Source of the DNA: Cardiocondyla obscurior
Taxonomy: Eukaryota > Arthropoda > Insecta > Hymenoptera > Formicidae
NCBI RefSeq assembly: GCF_019399895.1
Contig: NC_091866.1
Span: 9,169,308-9,233,307, forward strand
DNA: 64,000 bases
Direction of reading: 5' to 3'
A model generated the notes under the pieces. It was not told the origin of the DNA. It saw nothing but the letters and a program-made list of their open reading frames with translations, and did no database searches. The translations under genes and the position numbers were made by a program. This document shows, in pieces, positions 13,612 through 25,594 of the stretch; within the stretch, counting starts at the first letter, position 1; each line of letters starts with the position of its first letter.

Positions 13612-14560
13612 TTAAGAGTTGCTCCGCCGATGCAGGATGCCCGTCCCGAGCCTGCTCCTCCTCTCAGATGGGACGTGTAGTCATCCTTCCACAAGTCACA
13701 CGCGAGATAGTCCACGACACTCCCGTCCGTTAAATTACCGATCTCGACACAAGTACGCGTACGGCTACGATGTAAACCGAGGTTACGTTTGATTCTACGG
13801 TCCATTCGCGTCGGCGGAATAAACAACACCGAGTGTTTATATCAGGTCGAACGCTCCGTGCGTAATGCGCCTGCTGCGTAACCTTTTCGTCCCGGAGCAC
13901 TATGTATATCGAGGCCCAAAGTAAAACACAGAACGATGAATGGAATAATACAGTAGTACGAAAAATAATTGTTCATTCCCGCGTCCACGACGTCGACACT
14001 TGTCCGTATACGAGACTGTGCTATCCGCGGTCGAAAGTACGAGAAAGTCCGGAGCGATTAACACACGTCCTTTAAGTTTCCGGTCTCGACACAAGTACGC
14101 GTACGGCTGCGATGTAATCCGAGGTTACTTTTGATTGTCCGGTCCATTCTCGTCGGCAGAATGAACACCGAATGTTTGTATCAGGTCGAACGCTTCGTGC
14201 GTAATGCGCTTGCTGCGTAACTTTTTCGTCCCGGAGCACTACATCGAGGCATGAAGCAACACACAGAACGATGAGTTGAATAATACAGTTGTACGAAAAA
14301 TGATTGTTCATTCCCGTGTCCACGACGTCGACACTTGTCGTATACGAGACTGTGCTATCCGCGATAGAAAGTACGAGAAAGTCCGGAGCGATTAACACGT
14401 GCTCGCGCTCGAAGCTCCGTAATAAGAACGACCGTCAGAGATCTCGGGCCTTAGATCGAAGGATTTCGATGCACGCCGTATCGTCGCCCGACTACATATA
14501 CGTAAAGCACACGCAGATATGTACCTCGATATCCGTCTCGAAAGAGAGCCGATGCTCTTC
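13612..14560 (-). ncRNA. Putative first exon of an antisense transcript
   Basis: On the minus strand a donor (CTTAA|GTAAGC) at 13612/13611 is followed 116 nt later by a strong acceptor, so this stretch looks like an exon whose 3' border is 13612. Its 5' limit is not visible; I place it loosely at the CpG-rich promoter-like segment. The last minus-strand reading frame (from 13829, MLFIPPTRMDRRIK) stays open through the splice into the 44-nt exon as GGATL-NHRLNSTTPLTLMQI, but resembles no family I know. Upstream short ORFs precede it. The exon contains a tandem 342-bp duplication. It may be a 5' UTR or a lncRNA. Only the splice signals support it. Confidence 0.35.
13724..14400. repeat. Tandem direct duplication, about 342-bp unit
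   Basis: Copy 1 is about 13724-14065 and copy 2 about 14066-14400. Aligned blocks include tctcgacacaagtacgcg (13742 and 14084), atcaggtcgaacgct, gtcccggagcac, gtccacgacgtcgacact and gaaagtccggagcgatta. The copies differ by scattered substitutions and small indels, so minus-strand reading frames shift between them while the peptide APDFLVLS is shared. The duplication sits inside the putative antisense first exon and the first dpr intron. Confidence 0.85.
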
Positions 14561-14720
14561 GCGTGGCCGGCGTACCGTCTCTACTGCGCGACGGGCAACG
14601 CGTAGGCTGTGAACGATCAGGCGATTCACGGAGCGCTGTGATTGGTCGACGCGCTAGGGACTTCTAGTGCGGCGCGGGAGAGGCGCGAAGAGGGGATGGG
14701 AAGTCGCGACGACCGTCTTT
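14400..14720 (-). promoter_or_regulatory. CpG-rich promoter-like segment for the antisense transcript
   Basis: This GC- and CpG-rich block lies between AT-rich flanks, just upstream of the putative minus-strand first exon. On the minus strand a CCAAT box lies at 14645-14641. No TATA box was seen in a convincing position. The assignment depends on the splice signals downstream being real. Confidence 0.35.
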
Positions 14721-16252
14721 GCCTGTAACATAATAAGTATACATAATAAGTATATTAAATAGCATAATAAGTATATTAAAATTAAATTAAACCTGAAAAT
14801 CGCCGATTTAATAATTGACACATTTATGCAATTATTAAAACCAAACGAGAGAATTAATCTGTGTCGTTTTTAAGCGGTAAAATTAAACGGAATTATTAAT
14901 ATCGATCAACAGTTAATTCAGGCGTCTCACGAATTTTTTGTTTATAAGATTTAGAAAAGAATTCACTTTACCTCGTAAGTTACATTAATTAAGCTTTGCG
15001 AAAACAATTTCTGTGATATATAAAGCTTTGTTTTGCATGTAGACATTAAAACAAAGGTAGATAGATTACCGAGTATATTTAATAAGCTAATAAATTGATT
15101 TACAACATTTGAGTTAAATAGACCTAAGAATAATTAACTAAAATCATCTACTTTTATTATTTTTACGTTGATAAATGCCCGGGTATTCAACGAAATGAGA
15201 ATCAGTTAGCGATATTCTATTCAAGGTAACCGTTGCAAAAATATTATAGCAGTTTAGCGAATACAATTCTCGCGAAATTGCATATGAATCAGGCAAGTGC
15301 ACGCTTTTCCCTGAGTTTCCAGACTAATGTAATCTGTTAAAGTAGCAAAAATCGTTGAAGTTATTAAAGCGCCAGGTTTGTCGTTAGAATGTAATTTCCG
15401 ACATGTGGGAAAATTGCGCAGGTTACGAATGTTATGATGGTTCCGAATTATCGGCTGGATTCTGGTCTAATTAACGGGTTGAAGAACTTCCCGGCATTAT
15501 TCAAACTTGGCGAGCGTCACTTTACACCTTACTCTCCTCCTAGGTTCAGTGTACTATTATCGTATTGACGTGGCGGCAATTTTACCTTCGTTCGCGTCGC
15601 TATTTTGACAAAATTTACTAACGTGGCAGCTTAACCGCTGCTAACGCAGTTAAGCACGATCTAACATTTACCGACATTTTACTGAATTATACAAAGTTTA
15701 CGCGACGGATATATTTTTACGCCATACGTCACGCGGGTCTATTACGTTTGCGTTTCATAATTTCTAATAGAAACTAAGTGAACAAATTCGCCGCGCCTAT
15801 TCGCCTATAAATAATTGCAGTGCGAGGAAGTCGTCGTTGGGCCGAGATTGTAGCCATACATCACGGGGTTATATAGCATTAAACAAAGACATGAAGTATT
15901 CCAGCTGCGGCGAATCTACTGCACTCGTAAATTTCTCGGGGGCCAGGAAAAGGGAGAGTATAAAGTTTTATCGTCCAATCTTACGAGCAACAGGGCGTGA
16001 GGAGCGGTGATAGTTAGCAATACGCGCACCACGCGCGGTAACTCAAGATTTCTGCATTTAGATTGCAGAAACCGACATATTTTCGTCAGCCCGTTGTTAG
16101 CCGCAGATTTATAGCGAAAACACTTTTAGCTGGCTGCAAGCCTCCTTCTATTTAAATCGCGGTAAAAGGATATGAAATGCAATATTCGAAAATAAATTGT
16201 TCTTTTCACGTGTTAAAGAGACGAATCGAGATTTGGCTGTCTTTTTTCTTAG
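14721..16252 (+). other. dpr intron A-B, right part
   Basis: AT-rich intron. Three short copies of cataataagtat occur at 14729-14776. Nothing else was identified. Confidence 0.7.
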
Positions 16253-16463
16253 ATTTCGTGGGTGAGGCATCGTGACATTCACCTGCTGACAGTAGGCACT
16301 TACACCTACACGAGCGATCAGCGTTTCGAGGCAATGCACAAATTTCATACAGAAGAATGGATTCTGAGAATACGATATCCGCAGCGAAAGGATTCTGGTA
16401 TCTATGAGTGCCAAATATCCACGACCCCACCCATCGGTCATCCTGTTCGTCTCATTATAGTTG
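16253..16463 (+). CDS. dpr8: Dpr exon B: second half of Ig1
   Basis: The acceptor is a T-rich tract ending ttag, and the donor is gtgagt. The exon carries 70 codons plus one base (phase 1). It begins ISWVRHRDIHLLTVG, which contains the core tryptophan, followed by YTYTSDQRFEAMH, EEWILRIRYPQ, the F-strand DSGIYECQIS and the linker TTPPIGHPVRLIIV. These are the DIP-binding face and disulfide partner of Dpr Ig1. The leftover g joins aa of exon C to make Glu of the EPVTE linker, which confirms the junction. Family members usually have Val where this protein has Ile at the first residue, a conservative change. This exon on its own is sufficient to assign the Dpr family. Confidence 0.93.
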
Positions 16464-17470
16464 GTGAGTAATAATTATTGCATGGAAAACGTAGCTACGA
16501 ACGATAATTTTAGCTTAATAGAGATGCATGAGAATTTGCATCGTAATTTAGCAATTAAGTACCTATCAATTCTATTATGGCGAGCACAGCGATTCATTTA
16601 TTGCCAGAGTAAATAATGTTTTTGCTTACATTACAGTTAATGGTCATATTAAATATCTTGTAATAAACATTGATTTAATATTAGTCATAACAAGCAATTA
16701 AAAAGTAAAAGAAGGAGAGATTAAAATTTATCTTTGATATTTCACCTTTATCCGCGGAGAGAAATTTGATTCAATTGGCTTTAAATAATTTACATGATCG
16801 ATATTGTTAGATATTTTTACTAAACTTCTTCAAATAAAGTGATTTGAAAAATTTAATTGTACAATTAAAAATATTCTTTTCGTAGAGATCTGTAAAAAAC
16901 AAAGAAATTAAATCAGTAGTTTGTGCATTATTGATAAATTAATTTAACCATAAATAGTAATATAAATGTTACGATTTAATCGAAAATTTATGTTTAGTAT
17001 TATGCATAAACTTAAGATTTACATGCATAATCTCAACATCTTATCAAGTACATCGTGATCGCTATGAATGTTCATCGAGATTCAACTATGCTTGAATAAT
17101 TCAAATTGCGTACAAGTTGGGAAGCGAGGAAAAAAAAAGGCAAAATATTCTCGTAACTTTTTCCTCAAAACTTTGCTAGTTATTTTAAGTATTGAGTAGA
17201 GGCAAAAGACCCTTTGAGAAAGTTACAACCCAGTAGGCCTCGTGGGAATCGCCAGACAATCGGAAGAGTTGTAAATCAATGCGCAAGAAAGTTACTTTGA
17301 GAAAAAAAAATTATTAGCAACGCGGGAGCAGACAACTGTGGACATTATTCCCAAGCTTATAAGATCAAAAAAACACTCACCTCAATATGACATGTAAAAA
17401 AAAAAAAAAAAAAGAAAAGGAAAAAAAGAAGTAATTCTCAAGAACAAAAATGAAACAGATGTACATATAG

Positions 17471-17610
17471 AATTGTGTAACACGTCACTAACACCGAGTC
17501 GCGATTTATTAATTTCTCCACTATCATCCCGGAAAATCTCGATCAATGACCTTAAGACGCTGTTAAAAAGAGAGTCGCGCCAACAACGAATTTGATGAAT
17601 TATTTAAACT
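17471..17610. repeat. Dispersed direct repeat, copy 1
   Basis: This stretch recurs at 18552-18688 in the same orientation. Shared blocks include aattgtg-aacacgtcacta, ccgagtcgc, tatcatccc/gatcatccc, and gttaaaaagagagtcgc. It lies in the large dpr intron and has no coding frame. Confidence 0.7.
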
Positions 17611-18551
17611 GCTTTAACGAGAACCTCCAGTGATGCTTCGCGTCGGCCGTCTGTGTTTGGTTATCAAACGCGAGCGGATCTGGAAAAAAAGGGGAAGAGA
17701 GAAAGAGAAAAAAGTAAATGAAAAGATAAAACTTTCATGTCTTTTATTGCCCACCTAGATGGCAATGAAATGAAGTGGAAGATAGAGAAGAAGATAAAGA
17801 AGAACGGCAAACAAACTGGAGATAAAAGGAATATTACCGCGAGAAAAACGTGGTTGGTAACAAAGACAACTTTTTGGTCGTAACATCAGTAAACAGTAGC
17901 GCAATGTTCGCGCATTCGTAACGAATCATTTTCTGTTTTTATACGCGCAGATGACATAGCTTTTCTAACGTAGAAATAGTTAGGTGGGCGATAACAGAAG
18001 TGACGGTAGTAAATGCTTGAATGGATGTTTGAAAAGATTATCAGAAAACGGAGTAAATACTATTTTACACCTCGTACAATTAAGATTTTAGTCGAAAATC
18101 GGAATCTGAAAATGGCATTAGGAGAAAACTGGTTTTATCTGTCGAAAAAGCAACACGTTACAATTCTTAAACGTCGATTTTCAATAAAATTTTGAAAACA
18201 ATTTTAAAAGAATAATATCTTTTATACAAAATAACAAAATATTATATATATATATATATTTTTTTTTTTTTAATAGTAAAACGAGGAAAGATTTTTGTAA
18301 TAACGAAAGAATAATATTGACGAAATAAAATCACAAACTGACGAAATAAATTCGCGAGACTATTATTTCATTGTTTTATGAGAAAATAACAGTCACGATT
18401 TCGACCGCGTAAAATGTTGATGTAAGCGCTGTTCTGGAATTTCCTTAAATTTTCTGCCCGGCGTGTGCAGATTCAACGATCTTTACACATCGCTTCTCAC
18501 GGTAAATGTCGAACCGTTTAAAAATCGAGTGTGTTAAAAGACGAAATATAA

Positions 18552-18688
18552 AATTGTGCAACACGTCACTAATTCCGAGTCGCTTATTAATTCCTCCACG
18601 ATCATCCCGAAGAATCCCGACCGACAGAATTAAAGCGCCGTTAAAAAGAGAGTCGCCCCATCATTCATAATTGAGTTATTTACATCTG
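18552..18688. repeat. Dispersed direct repeat, copy 2
   Basis: Second copy of the 17471-17610 sequence, 1.08 kb downstream and with small indels. The pair could be an old segmental duplication or two insertions of a short element. Confidence 0.7.
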
Positions 18689-21600
18689 GCCCTGTTCTCA
18701 TTAAGCCATTGTTAAGTATCCGCTCGAAAAAATATCGTAATGTTCATTTTACGGAAGAAGAGAAACGAGTATCGCTTTATTCGCAATTTACTCTCGTTAC
18801 CTCGATTGAACGCCGTCAGCTTACGCCGAGCACCACCGACAGACGAATGAATCATTTGCATCGAAAGCCACCGCGACGTTTGTCTACCGTGGACAGATTT
18901 GGACCAGCAACCGTTTCTATCCTCTCTCGCACTGACAAGTACTCTCAATCGCTTTTACTTCGGGACATCGTGCCGTTTCGAGTCAACTGAGCAACGAGCG
19001 AATCATCATTAACGCCGTCAACCATCCTACTAAATACTCCGTGTTTCTCTTTTATAATTTTACATGAAAGAAATTTTCTCAGCCACGGCTATTCTCGCAA
19101 AAGTAACTCGCCGCACCGTCAAGTCTCCGCGTTTAATTCTTTCTCCTGCCGCGTAGTCTGAATTTAATTAAAGGCACTGTTTTCCGCAATGAGCTTAGCC
19201 CCCACCGCCGCGCGTTTTTGAATTCCCCATTACTCTGGAAATGAAAATAACTTGAAATGAACGGACGAAAATACTGGACGTGAGAGGGAAACGCGAAATG
19301 GAATCAATCGCCAAAGACGGCGGGTGGAATAACATTGAGATACGATACTCCGTAAAAATTTCAAAAATTTCACGAAACAATTCTCCACGAACGGATACGC
19401 CGGTTCCCGATTTCGATTGTTACTCAAGCTTCGACGTTGTGTCCTTCTTCCCTCGGCACCGGTAAGGCAATATAGCCTTTTCACCCCCCGTGAATCAATT
19501 TCGCGGCCGTCACGTACTCGGTCAAGTCGTTTCTCATTGACGTTAGCGGTGGCAAGAGAAAAAGGAATCTCGAAAGAAGTCGGCGAAAACGATGGAAAGG
19601 GAGTATCGCGAGACGGATGGGCAGTCCGTAGTTTTCGTTTGTCGCAAACGTGCGTTGAAAGTTAAGCCGTGCACATGCAGCATAACGAATTTACGTTACC
19701 TCCGGCGTACGGAAGTTCCTTAACCATTACCGAGTAGCCCGGCTAGCTGGGACATTAGGCAGCTAATTAGCGTTCACTAATTAGTTTTCGCACGGATGCC
19801 CAAACTAATGTCCTTTCGACCGGAGTCGCGGACGATAACGTCGTAAAAATAGAAAATATTATATTAACGCGAAGTGGGCTCGCGCGTAACATAAGTCAAC
19901 TGATAACAACGTCATACGCGTCTCGATTTCATTATAAATTTGTAACAAATGCGTGAGGTTCATAAATTAATCAAGAATAGCGGTACTTCGCCAGGAATAG
20001 AATTCGGAATATTCGCCGAGCACGCCGGCTGCGCTTTAACGCGATGAAAAATTAACTCGTATTAAACTGAGTATCGCCGTAATTCCAGCAAGCGGCATTA
20101 ATAACTATAAACGCGTAATAATGATCGAGTATATTTTTTTACTAAGTACAACCGTGAAACCGTCGGATTCTAAAACAGCGAGAGACCCCCGTCGGCCGTT
20201 CGCGCATTTATCGCGAGGTAAGTGCTAGAAATTACGCGTGGTTTCTTTGAAAATTAAAGAGGCACCCGCGAATCCATTAAACGCAAATTTATCCGGCGCG
20301 TCCATTAAGAGATGCAATTACTAAGATTATCATAAAGCGCTGTCGCGCGAGACTCGGTACAGAAGTAAATCCAATTACTCTCACGCCGTGCGGCAACACG
20401 TTCCGTATTTTTGGCGTGCAGCGGCGCGGAACGAAGAAAACTCGTTAGCGAAAAAGATGATCAAACGGCCACCGCGGGGCAAAGCTCATTGTCAGTCAAA
20501 ACTATTAATTGGTATCGCTCACCGTCGGTAATAAACGCCGAGAGCGGTTGGTTCGCCTGAATAAAACGCGCACCCGTACGTAACATCTTGCCAAGTATTC
20601 AATTTGATAAGCGACCGCTAGGTTTAGTTTAGTGCGTCTCAGGAACTTTGTTCCGCTATCCCACCGGCAAATTAATGCCATCCAGGCCGGTCGGCAATGC
20701 AAATATGGCTGGTGCCTTGCCCGTGACGTAGCGTATTCAATTTGTCAGAGTTTTGGGACGTTCCAGTTTTGGCGATGTTCGCGCAGCAGCCCGTGGGTCA
20801 AACTAGACTACCGCTAGAAATCCTTCGTGCACACAGGGCCCAGGATGGAACCTTGTGCAAATCATACGGCTGGATTAGGAAGTGAAATACATGAGTGGAT
20901 GGTTTCTAGGGAAAACTGGATCAAGATAATCCTACCGAGATATCTGCGGTTGGACGCCGCGCGGGGAAGGCGATCGCGACTGTATCGGGGAATCAATTGT
21001 CTATGTTTTGAAAGACGTTGCCGTGAGATTCCAGACGGGAGGTGTTTCCAGAATTTAGCAGGATACCGTTGAATGATATATCACGCCGAAGCCGGCGCTT
21101 CGTGAATCTCTAGATCGACACCGTTGCTTCTTAATTATTGGGCAAGCGTTGCTTCGAAAATGAGAAATTCGTATTCCGCGAAAGATGCTGTAAGAAATAG
21201 TTGTTGCCTCCATTTTCTCGCAGGCGTCAGTCTTATATACGTTCGTATCCGCTTTGTTTGTTTGCCAGCGCTTTATCCCCCGATAAAAGATATAAATTTC
21301 GCTCGGAATATATTGTCTTCGTACGGCTTTCTGCGAGACGCGCGCGATTTATCTCAATTTCGCCGCGCGCCGCGCGCGTCGATTCGCTCGGGTAATGTAA
21401 TTTTTGTCACGACAGTAAAGTCATGTTTATTGAATTTTTGCGGTTTACGTTACTTCCGCCGGTGTCAAGCTTTTTAATACTTTAATCCCGAACGCCGCAC
21501 TCCGCGCGCGGACACTCCATGCCGCGCGATTGAAAGCGCTTTAGCGTTTTGCCGGGAGCCGCGATTTCGCTATACTTTCTCATAAATATTAATAAGGGGC

Positions 21601-24600
21601 TTGACAGGCTGCCAGGCACGAATTTTACGATGGAATACGTGCATAGTTAAATACGTACACGATAAAAGGAAAAGGACGTTATAACGCAAAACGTCATAGT
21701 TACGTTTCATTATCGATTAAACCCGCGTTAAAGCGTGATTAACGTCAATAAATATTTTGTTCCGGCTGGAATTTCGAATGAGCAGCTTGTCGCGTTAATG
21801 CATGTTTAAACGGTAATTAATGCGCAATGAAAAATACGCTCCTTCCTACGCTATATAACGTTGTATGAAATAAAAGGAAGCGATCAGAATTCGCGTATCA
21901 CACGAGCCGATCAAACTAAAGATGTTTCCTATGATATCTATAAATATCATGATGGATAATCTTTCAAAAAGTTCGATTAACAGAGCATTCTTTCCTCAAT
22001 TCATCAAAGTCCAAGTTACAGAAAGCTTATCGCAATTGATCTTTAAGTGCTAATGTTATTAGAAACAAAGGTGGCCTCGCCAGTTACGAGCGTGGCCAAT
22101 TATCGCAAAGTTAATGAAGCTAAGAAAAGAAAGGCCCAAGAGAGAAAAATCGAACAATTCTGCCGATCGTCTCTCTTCTTGTTTCTGTTCCATCTATCAC
22201 AGCGTCCCATTCTCAGTCTTACTTCCTATCTTATAACGTCTTTTCTTTTCTTTTACCAATTCTCAACTCTGTTATTTTATTTTATTTTTTTTTATTTCAT
22301 TAAATTCCGTATGTCTCAACTGTCTTATTAAAAGTACTACATTTCTAATTTTACTTCATTTTTTCAACAAAATATTTCACGATTTAATGCAGCAATAATG
22401 ATATTACACAGAATAATGAAATTGTAAATTAAACGAGAGTAGATAAAATTATTAATTTATATTAATATTAATATAAAATTCCTGAAAGCTAGTTTAACGC
22501 GAAGATGGACCTTCCCGCTTTGATTGTCATTTGCTGATAAATAGCACTAAAGTTATTTTTAATGTTTTTTAATTTTGCGCTGGTGGAAGGTCTAACTTTG
22601 TAGAGGTAACGACATAGGCGACGGCGTCAATCGTGAAAAGTGGCGACGCGCGGTTCCGGAAAAGAGAAGGAAAGACGAAGCGCTTAAAAGAAGTCTGTGA
22701 AAATGGAAGTGAGATCGTTCCCTTTTCAGAGAGTCGATGCGGATCGCGATGGAAGGCGAAACGACGAAAGGGCGCAACATTGGGGAAGAATCTTTCGTTC
22801 CTGAGAAGGCTCAATTTGTCGCCACAATTTCACGGGCATCGCGTGCCAAGAATGCGGCTGAAAGGTCGACTATTGTTTTTCGATCCGCTTCGCGTCACCT
22901 CGCTCAGCGTCTTTATTAAATGGACGAAGATGAAAAGGGAATCCTACCGTCACCGTCGATCAATCGCTCGAACGTAATAGTTCGCACCGTGACTCTGACG
23001 ACGAAAAGAGGGCGAGTTTAAGCGGCCGGCGACTAAGCTTGCCGTGCTTCCGCTTGAAGCAGAATAAATCTAGTGTACGTAATTTTGTAATCGTTAGACA
23101 TTGCGCTAGAACGAGCGGCCCGAGCGCGAATCTGGTGCCAATGAGAATATCTTGCGAGTTGACAACAGCAACCCGTGTAACGCAATCAAATTGTTGAAGA
23201 GCGAACTTCAAGAGCAGAATGTCGGAATTAAAAGACATTAATTTAATTGTAACGAACGGGTTGGCAAAACATAAATGTATATTATCGTTAAAAAAAAAAA
23301 ACATTCTAAAGCTTTAAAAAAAAATTAAAAAAAAATTTTTTTTAATATATGCATATATCTGAAAAACAATACAGGATTTTCAGTAAAGCGAGTGCAAATG
23401 CGGTGCATTCAGTGCGGAGAAATTACCAGCTACAACCAACAAAATCCGTAGCAGTTAACTTTTAATTAGTTTCGAACTTACAGATCGGAAAAAAAAAAGA
23501 TCGATTGGCGAAGCGGGTGTCGATACCGCGATATGCAAGCAATTAAATCACAGTTGAATCTTTCCCGGCCCCGTGCCCCACTTTTATTTCGCAATCACAC
23601 ACGTCGTTGTCGATACGACTTTGCGGAAAGTGAAATGTGCATCCCTCGAGCCGACGATTTATTAGTAATGTGCGGCACAAAACCGTCATCGTGACGAATT
23701 AACGAGGCGTCGCTGAATATGCGAAACTTTTAATTTCTGTAATGTAAGAAGTATATATATACATATATTATTATTATTACTATTATATACATATTTTTTA
23801 ATCACCGACAGTTAGTTTTCCTAAGTTTTCATGATGCTCTACTTCCAATTTCCTTACAATCCATAGTCAGGATTACCGATAATAGCAGCTTTCAACAACA
23901 ACAGAATGAGATTCAGAGATTTACCTAATCGTTACGTATAAATACATATTGTATAGCTACAGATTATCGGGAAATGTAGTTTAATTCTGTTTCCGGCGTT
24001 TTTACATTTCCAATTTTATACATTAAATACGAATATTTCCTGTGTAGCTGCAAGCAAAGCGATACATTCACTATCAATCTCTCAAGAATCTGTATATTAT
24101 GATAAAATAAGTACGGTCGAATCTATAAGCCGTAAATTGCACGCCGTGCCGGGAGAAATTCATCTCCACGTAATAACGGCGTTGAACTATTTCGAATATC
24201 CCGAGGACGGAAATATATTACCACCCGAAAACTATTTGGCTGCGATGTGTGACCGCACAGATAGTGTCCATGATACATCTATTGCGTTAACAGTAACGTA
24301 ATTTCTATACTCTGACAACGATATTTTTCACTCAACACCTTTATCTAATTTCGCTAAAAATAAATTTATTAAGAGAAAAGAATTTTATTTAATGCCGATA
24401 AAAATTTAATAATAAAATTTAATTATTATAACTTTAATAAAACATATATGTAAATATTTAAATTATTACAAGCAGATTTAAATTTTAACTGTTTTATTTT
24501 CAAATAAAGTTTATTCCCCCGAACATTTAAAAGTAAATTATTTAAATCATCAATTAATTAAAGAAATTCTGATTATAGTGTTTTGAGGATCGATAAAACA

Positions 24601-25550
24601 TATTCGATACTATCTTCAATAACGAGCAGAGCTTTTATAACACGTCGCGTCGATTATCTTTACGCGTATAACGAGGCGATTTCTAGGAAAGCATTGCTTA
24701 ATCCAGTTTCGATAATCCTCTCATCGTCGCCCGTACCGTCGACGAGGTAGACGTTTGTTAGAAAATAGAGCAGGATTAACAGTTGCGGACGGAGATGGTG
24801 CCATACGGCCGGAATAAAGTTTCGTTAGCTCAATATGGCGCCGAATGATTTCCGATCCTGGCCGGTGGCCAAGCTCCTTCCGGTCGGTTTAGCTGAAATA
24901 AAGGATGTCATATTGAGAATTTGAGGAAAGTAATGCCCGGCCGGCCGTGCCGGACACCATTGTAAGCCGCGCGCGGATCGCCAGAGTCTGTCCGCGGCCT
25001 GGAAAATGCTATTTTGCAGGATTATCGCAGACGATAAAACCGTGTACGCTCACCGTAGGGTATAACGCTTTCCGGGTTTGTTAGCTGATCGCGGTTTCAA
25101 AATAACCACGAGCCTTTATCGAACATTTCCGTCGGAATTGTTTTCGCGGTTGAAGGGGACAAAGTACCGCGGAGCATGTCGCTCGATCAGGTTCCGCCGC
25201 TCGTTTGATTTTGCTCGGGTAAATTGCCGATAAAGACATTCATAAAAAGGTCCCCGTTTACGAACGTTACACCGCGTCGCGCGTAAATGTGATTTCTGAA
25301 GCCGCGGGTCTCTTCAGAAAAAAATGTATCTTAAAAAAAAAAAAAATATATATATCTCTTAATTTAGTCGTTGAACTAGATACAGATATGGAATCGTAAT
25401 TTAAATTCTATCTTAACAAATTGTATTAGTATTGGTAACGGTAAACCAATGAAAGGATAAAACGACGAAATCATGTCGCGAATTTTTAGCGACTTTAAAG
25501 CGGATAGAACGACTTGAATAAAAAATAATTTCTAAGACTTTATTTTTAAA

Positions 25551-25594
25551 CAATTATTATTATTATTATTTTTTTTTTTTTTTTTTTTTTTTTT
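25551..25594. repeat. (ATT)n plus poly-T tract
   Basis: Several ATT units lead into an uninterrupted run of about 26 T. No adjacent target-site duplication or retroposed body was identified. Confidence 0.9.
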
